A stretch of 8,475 nt of DNA from JBDSTZ01 sp039927975 (GCA_039927975.1 JBDSTZ010000369.1:1-8475); one strand, 5' to 3'; numbered from the stretch's first letter, positions 1 to 7,658 are shown. Translations and numbers: made by a program. The notes: generated by a model from the sequence alone, not told the origin.

Positions 1-857
1 ATACCGCGCTCGCCGCGCACGGCGCGGATCGGATAGCGCTGGAAGTAATCGACCACCACGCAGCCGCCATCGTCGGCAGCGCCCACCGGCGGCAAGCTGG
101 CGGCAAGCTTGGGCGCCCACTGCTCGAACACATTGCTGCTGCCGCCCGCGCCGCCAAACCAGATCGGCGTGCCGTCGGCCAGCCAGCCGGCCGCGCCGCC
201 GATGCGCGCGCCGGGATGGCCGTCACGCGAGGGTTCGCGCCATGACCAGGTCTTCACCCGCAGCCGGCTGCCAAACCAGCGCGCGCTGCCCTCGCCGCGA
301 CCGTCGAGCACCACGCGCAGCAGCGCAGCCTCGGCGTCGGCCCGGCTGGCCGCCGGCACGCTGCCCAGCGCGCGCAGCAGCGATTCGAGGCGCACCAAGG
401 TCGCGGGGGTGAGCCGGGCAGGGTCGGACAGCCAGGCAAAGTCGCCGGCCGGCGTCGCGCCAAGCCGGCCGCTCCAATAGCTGCGCCATGCGTCGGACGA
501 CAGCATCAAGCGCTGCGGCGCGAAGAACAGGCCGCAGGACTTGGCCAGAGCCGCGTCGCGCGCAATGCTCTGGCCGGCGTCGCAGCAGTAAACTTCTTCC
601 GGATCACGGCCACGGCAGCGATAGTCCGGCGTCGGCGTGCGGCTGTCGATCGCGTAGACGTAGACGAACAACTTCCACAGGCTGCCGAGCGGCACCTGCC
701 GGCTGCCGTCGAACGGACTCGCGGCCGTCCCGCCCTGATGCAGCTGCAGCACCTGCGTACGGCCGTCGCGCCACCACGCCAGGTCGAGCGGCGCTGCAAG
801 CACCGGCCCCGCCAGCGCGAGCAGCATCAGCACGATTGGCGCCAGCGACTTTCGCAT
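1..857 (-). CDS. yfaQ: YfaQ/MagE-like DUF2300 secreted protein, PBP-transpeptidase-like N-terminal half (3' end cut by window edge)
   Basis: This reading frame is open from 857 to the left edge (285 codons visible; E. coli YfaQ is about 550 aa, so roughly half is missing). Residues 1-21 form a Sec signal peptide (MRKS n-region, Leu/Val core, VLA-A cleavage). Three boxes follow in penicillin-binding-protein order: S59-L-W-K62 inside PLGSLWKLFVY (SxxK), S107-C-G109 inside ALAKSCGLFF (SxN position), and K202-T-W204 (KTG position), followed by a GGAAGWLADGTPIWFGG strand pair. Cysteines 81, 91, 92 and 108 could form disulfides. DUF2300 itself has no established function as far as I know; the transpeptidase relation is my inference. 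The start ATG at 857 overlaps the yfaS stop (TGATG). An in-frame ATG at 860 is one codon longer, but the upstream AAGG is better spaced for 857. The family assignment also rests on position directly after yfaS. Confidence 0.88.
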   Translation of the reverse strand, partial: MRKSLAPIVLMLLALAGPVLAAPLDLAWWRDGRTQVLQLHQGGTAASPFDGSRQVPLGSLWKLFVYVYAIDSRTPTPDYRCRGRDPEEVYCCDAGQSIARDAALAKSCGLFFAPQRLMLSSDAWRSYWSGRLGATPAGDFAWLSDPARLTPATLVRLESLLRALGSVPAASRADAEAALLRVVLDGRGEGSARWFGSRLRVKTWSWREPSRDGHPGARIGGAAGWLADGTPIWFGGAGGSSNVFEQWAPKLAASLPPVGAADDGGCVVVDYFQRYPIRAVRGERG

Positions 858-3800
858 CATTCGACCTTGAGCGTGCGCGCCGTCTTGCCGGCGCCTTCAA
901 ACGCCTTGAGCTCCGGCTGGTACATGCGGTGATAGCGCGCCGGCGGAATGGCATAGCTGCCCTTCTGTGCAAAGCGCAGCAGGTGGCGCACCGTCAGCTT
1001 GCCATCGAGCGTTTCGATCGGCACCGCGTAGCCGTCGCGCCGCTCGGTATGGCGCGCGCGTTCGAGCGGCGCCGGAGTGGCGCCGGCCATCGTCATGCCC
1101 CAGGTGCTCGCTTCCACCGAGGCGCCCGGCGGCAGCGCCACTTCCAGCAAACCGAAGCGGTGCTTCGCGCCCGCCGCCGGCGCTAGGGTGATCTCGTCCA
1201 TATACAACTCGGTGGTGCTGAGCGCTTCGCCCGGCTTGACCAGTTCGGTGGTGTAGCCGCCTTTGCCGGCCTTCATGCGCAGGATGCGGCGCTCGATCGC
1301 CACCGGCAGCGCGTGCGCCTCAAGCGCGCGGCTGTCGTACTGCACCACCGCCACAGTGCCGGCCGGTGCCGCAGGCGATGCCTTGGCCAGCAGCAGCTGT
1401 GCCGGCACGGACTTGGCATCGGTCCAGCGCCACAGTGCCTGGCCGCTGCGGCTGTCGGCCTTCTGCCAGGCGCCGTCGAGCGCCAGCGCCGGACCTTTGC
1501 CGAGCGATGCACCGCCGCCTAGCGCCTTGCGCACCCACAGCAAGGTCATGGCGCGGTCGATGGTCGGCATCTCGGCGCTGACGCTGGCAAGCACCGCATC
1601 GGCCTGCGCAGCCGGCAGCTGGCCACCGAGGATCAAGAGCGCCTGCGCGGCCGGGGCGCGGGTGTCGCGCAGGACGGCCCACGCGGCGCCGACCTGCTTC
1701 TGCAACGCTGGCGGCAGCGCCACGCCGTTCTGGCCCGCCACCACCGCAACCAGCGCCAGCCCCATGGCTTGGCCCTCGCGATCGCCGCCGGCGCCGAGCA
1801 GCACGCTGCCGTTGCCGGGCCGCCGCGCAGTGCCAGCCAGCGTGGCGCCGGCCAGCTCGTCGACCAGCCCGGAAGCGAGCGTCTTGGTATCGAGCCCCAT
1901 TTCGCGGGCCATCCAGAGCACCAGCGCGCGGTCGGTCGGTGCATCCTTCAAGCCGTGCGCGCTGTACACCGTCGACAGATTGTTCCAGTGCTCGGTTGGC
2001 AGGTCGATGCGCAGCTCGCGCGCGGCGAACCAGTCGGCATAGTAGGCGTAGGCCGTCATCAGGGCGTTACCCTCGGTGGCGTTGCCCCACCAGCCGAACA
2101 CCGCGTCGGGTCCCGCCATCGACACCAGGCGCAGGCGCTGCGCCGTCAGCGTGGCTTGCAGGCGTTCGCGCAGCGCGGCGGCGTCGGGCGGCAGGCTTTG
2201 CAGCGCCAGCGTCAGCGGAATCAGGCGGCTCGAGGTCTGCTCGACGCAGCCGTAGGGATAGTCGATCAGGTCGTCGGCGATGCGGGCGAAATGGCTGGCC
2301 GCGCCGCTGGCGAAGGAGACCCGGATATTGCGCGCGTCGGCAGGCAGTTTGAGATCGGTAGCCGCGCCGCTCAAAGGCAGCGTCAGCGAGCGCGGGCTGG
2401 ACCAGGTGGCCGGCAAGGCCTGGATCGCGGTGTCGAGCGCGTCGACCAGCTTGCCGTTCTGTTTGACCTCCAGACGCAGGTCCGCGCTGGCCGCCGTCAG
2501 CGGGAATTCGAGGTAGTTGACGCCCGGCCGGGCCGTCAGCTTTTCCAGCTTCGGCTGAGCGCCGCCGGAGAGCGTCACTTCCAGCGCCTGCTCGCTGCTG
2601 GTCTGGTTGAAGACCGCGATCGCGGCGCGCGGCGCATCGCCGGCGCGCATCCAGTTCGGCGCGGTCCACTTGGCATAGAAACTCTTGTCCGAACGCAGAT
2701 AGGCGGTGCGCTGGCCAACCCGGCCCTGGGCATCCATCGCGCGGCCGGTGATGCGCCAGCGGGTCAGCGCGTCCGGCATGATGAAGCTGACGCGCGCATT
2801 GCCGTCGGCGTCGGTCTTGAGCGACGGCGCCCAGTAGGCGGTGTCGACGTTGTCGCGGCGCGGCCGTTCGAGCACCTTGACGCCGCGCTCGTTGTAGTTG
2901 TGGCGGGCCGGCACACCACTGCTGCGGCCCTGCGCCATGTCGTAGCTGATGAAGGACAGGCTGGCGGTGGTGCGCACGTTGTTGCGGCGCGGGTGGTAGA
3001 AGAAGTCGCCGATCTCCGGCGCGATTTCCGGCTGCAGCACGTAGATCATCTCGTCGACCACGCCGAGCGCCACCAGCGTCGAGACGGGCTTGCCGTCGAG
3101 CGTGACCTTGACGTCGAGCGTGACCTTCTCGCCCGGCTGGTAGACCTCCTTGTCGGACTTGAACTGCAGCGCGATGCGCGGCTCGACCACTTGCAGGCCG
3201 GCGTTCTCGAACACGAAGTCGCCCTTGCGGGTGTAGGCGACCGAGAAGGTCATGTTGGGGCCGTGTTCTTCCTTCACCGGAATGCGCACGCGCCACTGGG
3301 TCGGCGCCACGCGCTGGGCCTTGAACCAGCCCGCGCCGCCGGCCATCAGGCCATGCTCCTCGACCTTGTCGCGTTCGAGGGTGAACAGGGCTTGGTCGAC
3401 CTTGTCCGAAAACGTGATCAGCGCCTCGGCCACTTCGCCCGGACGATAGCCGGCGCGGTCGAGGGTGATTTCGATGCTGCCCGGCGTGGCTTTGACGCCG
3501 TCGCCGGCGACCCAGTGGCTGGCGGCGGCCAGCAGGTTGCCGCGCTCGTCGCGCAGCGACAGCTGGTAGGAGCCCGAGGCCGTAAAGCTCACGTCCCAGC
3601 CCTTGGCGGCCGGATTGAAGGCGCCGCTGGTCTTGGTCTGCTTTTCGAGCTGCACCATCTCCCAGCGCACTGGTCGGGCTGCGCCGGCGCCGTCGGCCAC
3701 CAGGTCGAAATGGACCGCCTGGCCGGGATCGGAAAACTGGCGCTGCGCCTTCAACTGGTAGGTGGTGGCCGAGCGTTCGATCATCAGTTCGCGAGTGGTC

Positions 3801-5401
3801 TTGACGCGATAGGCGGCGCCGTCGGTGGCCAGCAGGGTCACGATGTAGCGCGACGGCTCGGCGGCCGGCGGCAGCGCGAAGTCGACATTGCCGCTGCCGT
3901 CGGTGAGCAGTTCCTCCGACTTGAGCTCGACCGGGAACAAGCCGCTGTAACGCAGCTCGCCGTCGACCATGGTGTTCTGCTGGCTGCGCAGCGACAGACT
4001 GACCTTGGCGTTCTTGACCGGTTTGCCGTCCGGGTAGCGCAGCGCGATCGTGCCGCCGACCTTCTCGCCGGTCTTGAACTCGGGTTTGGACGGCTGCAGG
4101 TTGATCTCGAAGTGCGGCTTGATGTACTCGGCGACGCGAAACGCCGCGCCGTACTGATTGTCCTTGTAGCTGAAGCGCAGCTCGTAGCCGCCGGCGCCGG
4201 CCTGCTCCGGCAAGCGGAAGCGCGTCTCGGCGCCGGTGTCGGGTGACAGTTGCAGTGTCTGGGTCAGGAGCGGCGTGCCGTTCGGGTCGAACACGGTCAG
4301 GCCGATCGGCGCGGCCGCCACCGCCTGCGATTCGCGCGCGGACTTGAATTCACGGCCGAGGAACTTGACGTTGACTTCGTCGCCGGGGCGGTACAGCGGG
4401 CGGTCGGTGACGGCGTACAGCTTGGTGTTGTAGATCTCGCTGTCGTAGTAGAAGTTCTCGGACACGAACACGCCGCCGGCGCGGTCCTCGCCCATCACAT
4501 AGGTATGCTCCGGGCTGCCGCGCTCCAGCATCGCCACGCCGTCGGCGCCGGTGCGACCCGATTGCAGCACGCCGGTGCCGTCGCTCCAGACCACGCTGGC
4601 GTCGGGCACGGCGGCGCCATTGTCGCGCCGCGCGGTCCACACCAGCATCTGGCTCGACGACACCTTGGTGACGGCCATCGTGTCGGAGACGAACACCAGG
4701 GTGGTGGCGCGGTGCTCGCCGATGATCGCCTCGATCAGGTACAGGCCAGGCTTGCGCTTGCCGATCGGGATCATCACGTTGCCGGCGCTGGTGGCGATGA
4801 ATTCACTGCTCGATCCGGCCAGCTCGACGCCCTTGGGCGGGGCGATCGGCCTGGCCTGCCAGATCGGATAGCGGAAGCTGTCGACCAGCTCGAAACCCTT
4901 GAGCGGCTTGTACTGCGGATGGTTGGCAAACACGGTCGGGCGGCGGATCGCCGCATTGGTCGCCAGCTTCGGCTGCTGCTCGGTGACGGCGCGGCGCGCG
5001 TCGTTCGAGAAGATCTTGCGCCAGGCCAGGCGCGACTGCTTCCACCAGCTGTCCCACAGATAGCTCAGGGTGTTGGCCAGGCCCTCGCCCTGGAAATTAC
5101 CGTCGACCTGGATGCGGTGCAGATTGCGCTGCTTCTTGAGAAATTCCATCGGCTCGGGCACGCGGTAGACCACCACGTCGGCGCCGGAATACGCTTCGAG
5201 GTTCATGCGGCCCATGTCGCGGCCCGGCACTTCGAGCCGCACGCGGGCTTCGTCGGCGCTGCCGTAGGTGGCGTCCGACAGCAGGAAGAACGACTCGCCC
5301 TTGAACGGCGTGTAGCCGCTGGCTGCGCGCGGTTCGGCCGCGGCGGCGCCGAGCAGGGTCAGCGCCAGGAGGCCGATCAGCCACAGCTTCAAGACCGACA
5401 T
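857..5401 (-). CDS. yfaS: Bacterial alpha-2-macroglobulin, YfaS/MagD type, with CVEQ thioester motif
   Basis: A 1514-aa periplasmic macroglobulin, close to the 165 kDa reported for P. aeruginosa MagD. Residues 1-22 are a Sec signal peptide ending GAAAA; there is no lipobox cysteine, unlike the YfhM type. Macroglobulin-domain hallmarks recur: TDRPLYRPGDEV at 332-343, YRPGE at 652, YQPGEKV at 754. VVDEMIYVLQ at 781-790 precedes a flexible Arg-rich stretch (about 798-853) at the place of the bait region. W857 to R883 (TDADGNARVSF, PDALTRWR) opens the A2M domain. YPYGCVEQTSSR carries the thioester C1052-V-E-Q1055, followed by a thioester domain and a C-terminal domain ending near 1500. Family members trap proteases: bait cleavage exposes the thioester for covalent attachment. 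The start was chosen at 5401 because it begins the signal peptide and overlaps the yfaT stop (TGATG); an upstream in-frame ATG at 5464 lies inside yfaT and would bury the signal peptide. Function here is inferred from homology. Confidence 0.95.
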   Translation of the reverse strand: MSVLKLWLIGLLALTLLGAAAAEPRAASGYTPFKGESFFLLSDATYGSADEARVRLEVPGRDMGRMNLEAYSGADVVVYRVPEPMEFLKKQRNLHRIQVDGNFQGEGLANTLSYLWDSWWKQSRLAWRKIFSNDARRAVTEQQPKLATNAAIRRPTVFANHPQYKPLKGFELVDSFRYPIWQARPIAPPKGVELAGSSSEFIATSAGNVMIPIGKRKPGLYLIEAIIGEHRATTLVFVSDTMAVTKVSSSQMLVWTARRDNGAAVPDASVVWSDGTGVLQSGRTGADGVAMLERGSPEHTYVMGEDRAGGVFVSENFYYDSEIYNTKLYAVTDRPLYRPGDEVNVKFLGREFKSARESQAVAAAPIGLTVFDPNGTPLLTQTLQLSPDTGAETRFRLPEQAGAGGYELRFSYKDNQYGAAFRVAEYIKPHFEINLQPSKPEFKTGEKVGGTIALRYPDGKPVKNAKVSLSLRSQQNTMVDGELRYSGLFPVELKSEELLTDGSGNVDFALPPAAEPSRYIVTLLATDGAAYRVKTTRELMIERSATTYQLKAQRQFSDPGQAVHFDLVADGAGAARPVRWEMVQLEKQTKTSGAFNPAAKGWDVSFTASGSYQLSLRDERGNLLAAASHWVAGDGVKATPGSIEITLDRAGYRPGEVAEALITFSDKVDQALFTLERDKVEEHGLMAGGAGWFKAQRVAPTQWRVRIPVKEEHGPNMTFSVAYTRKGDFVFENAGLQVVEPRIALQFKSDKEVYQPGEKVTLDVKVTLDGKPVSTLVALGVVDEMIYVLQPEIAPEIGDFFYHPRRNNVRTTASLSFISYDMAQGRSSGVPARHNYNERGVKVLERPRRDNVDTAYWAPSLKTDADGNARVSFIMPDALTRWRITGRAMDAQGRVGQRTAYLRSDKSFYAKWTAPNWMRAGDAPRAAIAVFNQTSSEQALEVTLSGGAQPKLEKLTARPGVNYLEFPLTAASADLRLEVKQNGKLVDALDTAIQALPATWSSPRSLTLPLSGAATDLKLPADARNIRVSFASGAASHFARIADDLIDYPYGCVEQTSSRLIPLTLALQSLPPDAAALRERLQATLTAQRLRLVSMAGPDAVFGWWGNATEGNALMTAYAYYADWFAARELRIDLPTEHWNNLSTVYSAHGLKDAPTDRALVLWMAREMGLDTKTLASGLVDELAGATLAGTARRPGNGSVLLGAGGDREGQAMGLALVAVVAGQNGVALPPALQKQVGAAWAVLRDTRAPAAQALLILGGQLPAAQADAVLASVSAEMPTIDRAMTLLWVRKALGGGASLGKGPALALDGAWQKADSRSGQALWRWTDAKSVPAQLLLAKASPAAPAGTVAVVQYDSRALEAHALPVAIERRILRMKAGKGGYTTELVKPGEALSTTELYMDEITLAPAAGAKHRFGLLEVALPPGASVEASTWGMTMAGATPAPLERARHTERRDGYAVPIETLDGKLTVRHLLRFAQKGSYAIPPARYHRMYQPELKAFEGAGKTARTLKVE
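3095..3130 (-). repeat. Tandem 18-bp duplication inside yfaS
   Basis: Two adjacent 18-base units (3095-3112 and 3113-3130) are identical except near one end. They encode EKVTLD and VKVTLD (residues 758-769), in frame, in a beta-strand of a macroglobulin domain just after YQPG. This looks like a local slippage duplication or convergent strand sequence. Confidence 0.6.
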
Positions 5402-6069
5402 CAGCTGAGGAACGACAGCCGGAAGACGCCGGCGAAATTGGGATTGTTGGACGCTGGTTGCCACCGCGTGTCCTTCCAGTTCATGAGTTGTTTAATGTCA
5501 ACGGTTCGCAAACCGTTGTCGTCGGGAGTGACCGTGCCGGTGTGGTAGCCGATGCGCTCGCCCATCGCCACCATCAGATGCTGTTCGTCGCCCTGGTCGA
5601 AGAACAGCAGATCGCCGAGCTGCGCCTGGCTGATCTCGCGGGCGACGAAGCGGCTGTTGTGCTGCACCAGCGCGAGCGCGGTGACGAAGGCGCCGACGCC
5701 GCCGCCGGTCTGCACCCAGCGATTACGCAGCGCGGCCTGGGCGGCGTCGAGGTCGAGTTCGGGCGGCAGGCGGCGGTCGCTGGCGATGCCGTTGGCGCGC
5801 AGCCAGCGGGCGTCGTGCACGGCGAAGGCTTCGTTGACGGCGAAGCGCACCAGCCCCGCGCAGTCGCGGTGCTGCCAGCGCGGCGAAGGGCCGCGTTCCA
5901 TCTGCACGCTGACGATGCGCAGCATCCAGGCCTGGAAGGCGCGGCTTTGGGCTTGCGACAGGCGGGCCTGGGCGGCGGCCGGCGCGCTCCTGAGCGCCAG
6001 CGCAGGGCCGGCGACAGTAGCAGCGGCGGCGGCGGCCAGCCAGCGCAGCCAGCGACGACGCCCGCTCAT
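5401..6069 (-). CDS. yfaT: YfaT/DUF1175 exported protein with NlpC/P60-like Cys-His-His layout
   Basis: This 222-aa protein (E. coli YfaT is about 207 aa) lies between yfaA and yfaS, as DUF1175 genes do in the yfa and mag clusters. Residues 1-25 are an export signal: a basic RRRWLR n-region, a weakly hydrophobic Ala-rich core and an ALA cleavage site. The double arginine could mean Tat export. The mature part contains D69-C70-A-G-L-V-R-F, then LGDLLFF at 151-157, then H164 in QHLMVAMG and H176 in YHTG. This is the order and spacing style of NlpC/P60 or CHAP cysteine peptidases (DCSGLV, GDLVFF, HVGIY). DUF1175 has no assigned activity that I know of; peptidase function is inferred. The start ATG at 6069 shares ATGA with the yfaA stop. 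An in-frame ATG at 6087 is possible but would lengthen the n-region. No Shine-Dalgarno is visible, so translation is probably coupled to yfaA. Confidence 0.88.
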   Translation of the reverse strand: MSGRRRWLRWLAAAAAATVAGPALALRSAPAAAQARLSQAQSRAFQAWMLRIVSVQMERGPSPRWQHRDCAGLVRFAVNEAFAVHDARWLRANGIASDRRLPPELDLDAAQAALRNRWVQTGGGVGAFVTALALVQHNSRFVAREISQAQLGDLLFFDQGDEQHLMVAMGERIGYHTGTVTPDDNGLRTVDIKQLMNWKDTRWQPASNNPNFAGVFRLSFLS

Positions 6070-7658
6070 CGCTGGGCGGCCTGCCATTCGAGCGGCTGCC
6101 AGCTGGTGCCCGCCTGCGGCAGCTGCTTGAGCACCATGAGGTAAGGCGGATACTTGGCCAGCGCCTTCAGGCGCGGGATCAGGTGTTCGTCGGCGGCCGC
6201 GCGCAGCACCGCTTCGTCGTTGGCCGGCAGGGTGTCGACCGCCTCCTTGCGAATTAGCTCGGCCAGCGAGGCCGGCGCGATCAGGCCGATGGTGTGACCG
6301 GCGTCGGGCAGGCGATCGGCGGCGGCCGGCGCCTGCTTGCGCTTGACCGCCAATACCTTGTCGACCAGCGCGGCGTCGGCGGAAAACACCACCGTGTCGC
6401 CGGCCACCGCCAGCGCCGGCGCGAGCTCGCCCAGCGCGGTGCCGACTTCGCGGCTCCAGCGGGTGGCGCCGGCTTCGGCTTTCTTTTGCACTTCCTTGCC
6501 GCCGCCGACGGCCGCGCCGAACAGGCTGCCGTACAGGGCGTCGCCGTCGTCCGCGCCCGGCTTGCGCACGCGGGTGGCGACGAACACCGGCGTGTGCAGG
6601 CGCGAACTGCCGTACCAGCAGGCGGCGGCCGGACCGCTCAATTGCGCGGCCAGCGGCGCCAGCGGGGCGTCGGACTTGGTCAGGCGCCCGAGCAGCGGCT
6701 GCATCGCCGGCCAGTCCACCGGCACCGCGAAGCAGGCGCCCGGATCGTGCGGCAGCACCGGCCACAGGGCGCTGTTGTTGTAGCCGCCCTTGGGCAGCTT
6801 GGCGGCGTTGATCAGCACCTTCGATTGCCAGCTGCCGTTCCTGAAATCGAAGCGCAGCGCTTCGAGCGCGCCGAAAAACGGCTGGTAGCCGAAGGAGAGA
6901 AAGTCGGCCTTGACGGCGATGCTGTGGCCCTGCTGGGCGGCTTTGTCGAAGTGGAATTGCTGGTGAAAGATGTCCTGATGGGCGGCGTCGCCGGCGAGCA
7001 GGCTGCTGACGGTTTTTTCGGCCGTGCCATCGCGGTCGCCGCCCTTCTCGCCGCCGTACATCATGCCGGGATGGGACAGGATCACCAGGCGCTGGCCGTG
7101 CGCGGCGAACAGCAGCGTGCGCTGGTAGGCGTAGTCGAGCGCATACACGGGCACCTTGTCGCCGTCGACCTTCAGGCTGCCGGCGATGCGCATCTGGCTG
7201 TCCTTGAGGGCGACCTTGGCGGCTTCCTCGAACAGGCGCGTCAACTGGCTGCGCGAGACCGCGATCGCATAATGCTTGAGCGAGCCGTCGGCGTCGCGCC
7301 ACAGCGCCACTTCGGCCGGCTGGTCGAGCACCATGCGCAGCAGCTGGTCGCCCCAGCCCAGCTGGTGTTCATATGCGATGCGGCGCAGGCTGCCCTTGAG
7401 GCCGAGGCGGTCTTCGGTCTGTTCGTAATAGAACAGGAATTCTTCGCGCAGCACATCGCGGGCGAGCGGCACGGTGAGCAGGTCGCGCGGCAAGGTCGAC
7501 AGGCTAGGCGTGACCACCAGCGCGTCGGGCCTGGACAGGTCGAGCTCGAGGCTGTTGACGGGGCCCATCATGTTCCAGCCCCAGGCGCGGTAGCCGAGGA
7601 GCGCGACGCCGATCAGCGCGACACCGGCGGCTGATCTGGCGATCAATTTTTTGTTCAT
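6066..7658 (-). CDS. yfaA: YfaA/DUF2138 membrane-anchored periplasmic protein
   Basis: A 530-aa protein, first gene of the operon, recognised as DUF2138 (E. coli YfaA, about 560 aa) by its position and by the segment SLSTLPRDLLTVPLARDVL (52-70), FYYEQTEDRLGL and RRIAYEHQLGW. The N-terminus has a basic MNKK and one hydrophobic segment (about 9-25) without an AxA cleavage site, so it is most likely an inner-membrane anchor with the bulk in the periplasm. The rest is soluble alpha/beta sequence with no catalytic motif that I can recognise. In P. aeruginosa the macroglobulin MagD is held at the inner membrane in a complex with other products of its operon; this protein is a good candidate for such an anchor or chaperone (inference). 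The stop overlaps the yfaT start by four bases (ATGA). No clear Shine-Dalgarno precedes the ATG at 7658, and the next in-frame ATGs (codons 30-31) would delete the membrane segment. Confidence 0.9.
   Translation of the reverse strand: MNKKLIARSAAGVALIGVALLGYRAWGWNMMGPVNSLELDLSRPDALVVTPSLSTLPRDLLTVPLARDVLREEFLFYYEQTEDRLGLKGSLRRIAYEHQLGWGDQLLRMVLDQPAEVALWRDADGSLKHYAIAVSRSQLTRLFEEAAKVALKDSQMRIAGSLKVDGDKVPVYALDYAYQRTLLFAAHGQRLVILSHPGMMYGGEKGGDRDGTAEKTVSSLLAGDAAHQDIFHQQFHFDKAAQQGHSIAVKADFLSFGYQPFFGALEALRFDFRNGSWQSKVLINAAKLPKGGYNNSALWPVLPHDPGACFAVPVDWPAMQPLLGRLTKSDAPLAPLAAQLSGPAAACWYGSSRLHTPVFVATRVRKPGADDGDALYGSLFGAAVGGGKEVQKKAEAGATRWSREVGTALGELAPALAVAGDTVVFSADAALVDKVLAVKRKQAPAAADRLPDAGHTIGLIAPASLAELIRKEAVDTLPANDEAVLRAAADEHLIPRLKALAKYPPYLMVLKQLPQAGTSWQPLEWQAAQR

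Noticed and set aside
488..1186. 232-codon plus-strand open frame
   Set aside because: Arg/Ala-rich shadow opposite the yfaQ start and yfaS end, with no domain.
1769..4246. 825-codon plus-strand open frame
   Set aside because: It lies entirely antisense to yfaS. Its composition (Arg/Gly/Gln/Val-rich, no domain) is that of a high-GC shadow frame, while the minus-strand frame has clear macroglobulin motifs throughout.
5402..5464. Upstream start for yfaS at 5464
   Set aside because: It would add 21 residues overlapping yfaT in front of a good signal peptide that starts at the ATG at 5401.
4250..5548. 432-codon plus-strand open frame
   Set aside because: Antisense to yfaS and the end of yfaT; no recognisable motif or ribosome binding site; same shadow composition.
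6070..7302. Long upstream extension of the yfaT frame to 7302
   Set aside because: The extension overlaps yfaA in another frame and is Arg-rich shadow sequence. The real YfaT begins at the signal peptide at 6069.
6294..7634. 446-codon plus-strand open frame
   Set aside because: Antisense to yfaA, with low-complexity His/Gln/Arg/Ala-rich translation.
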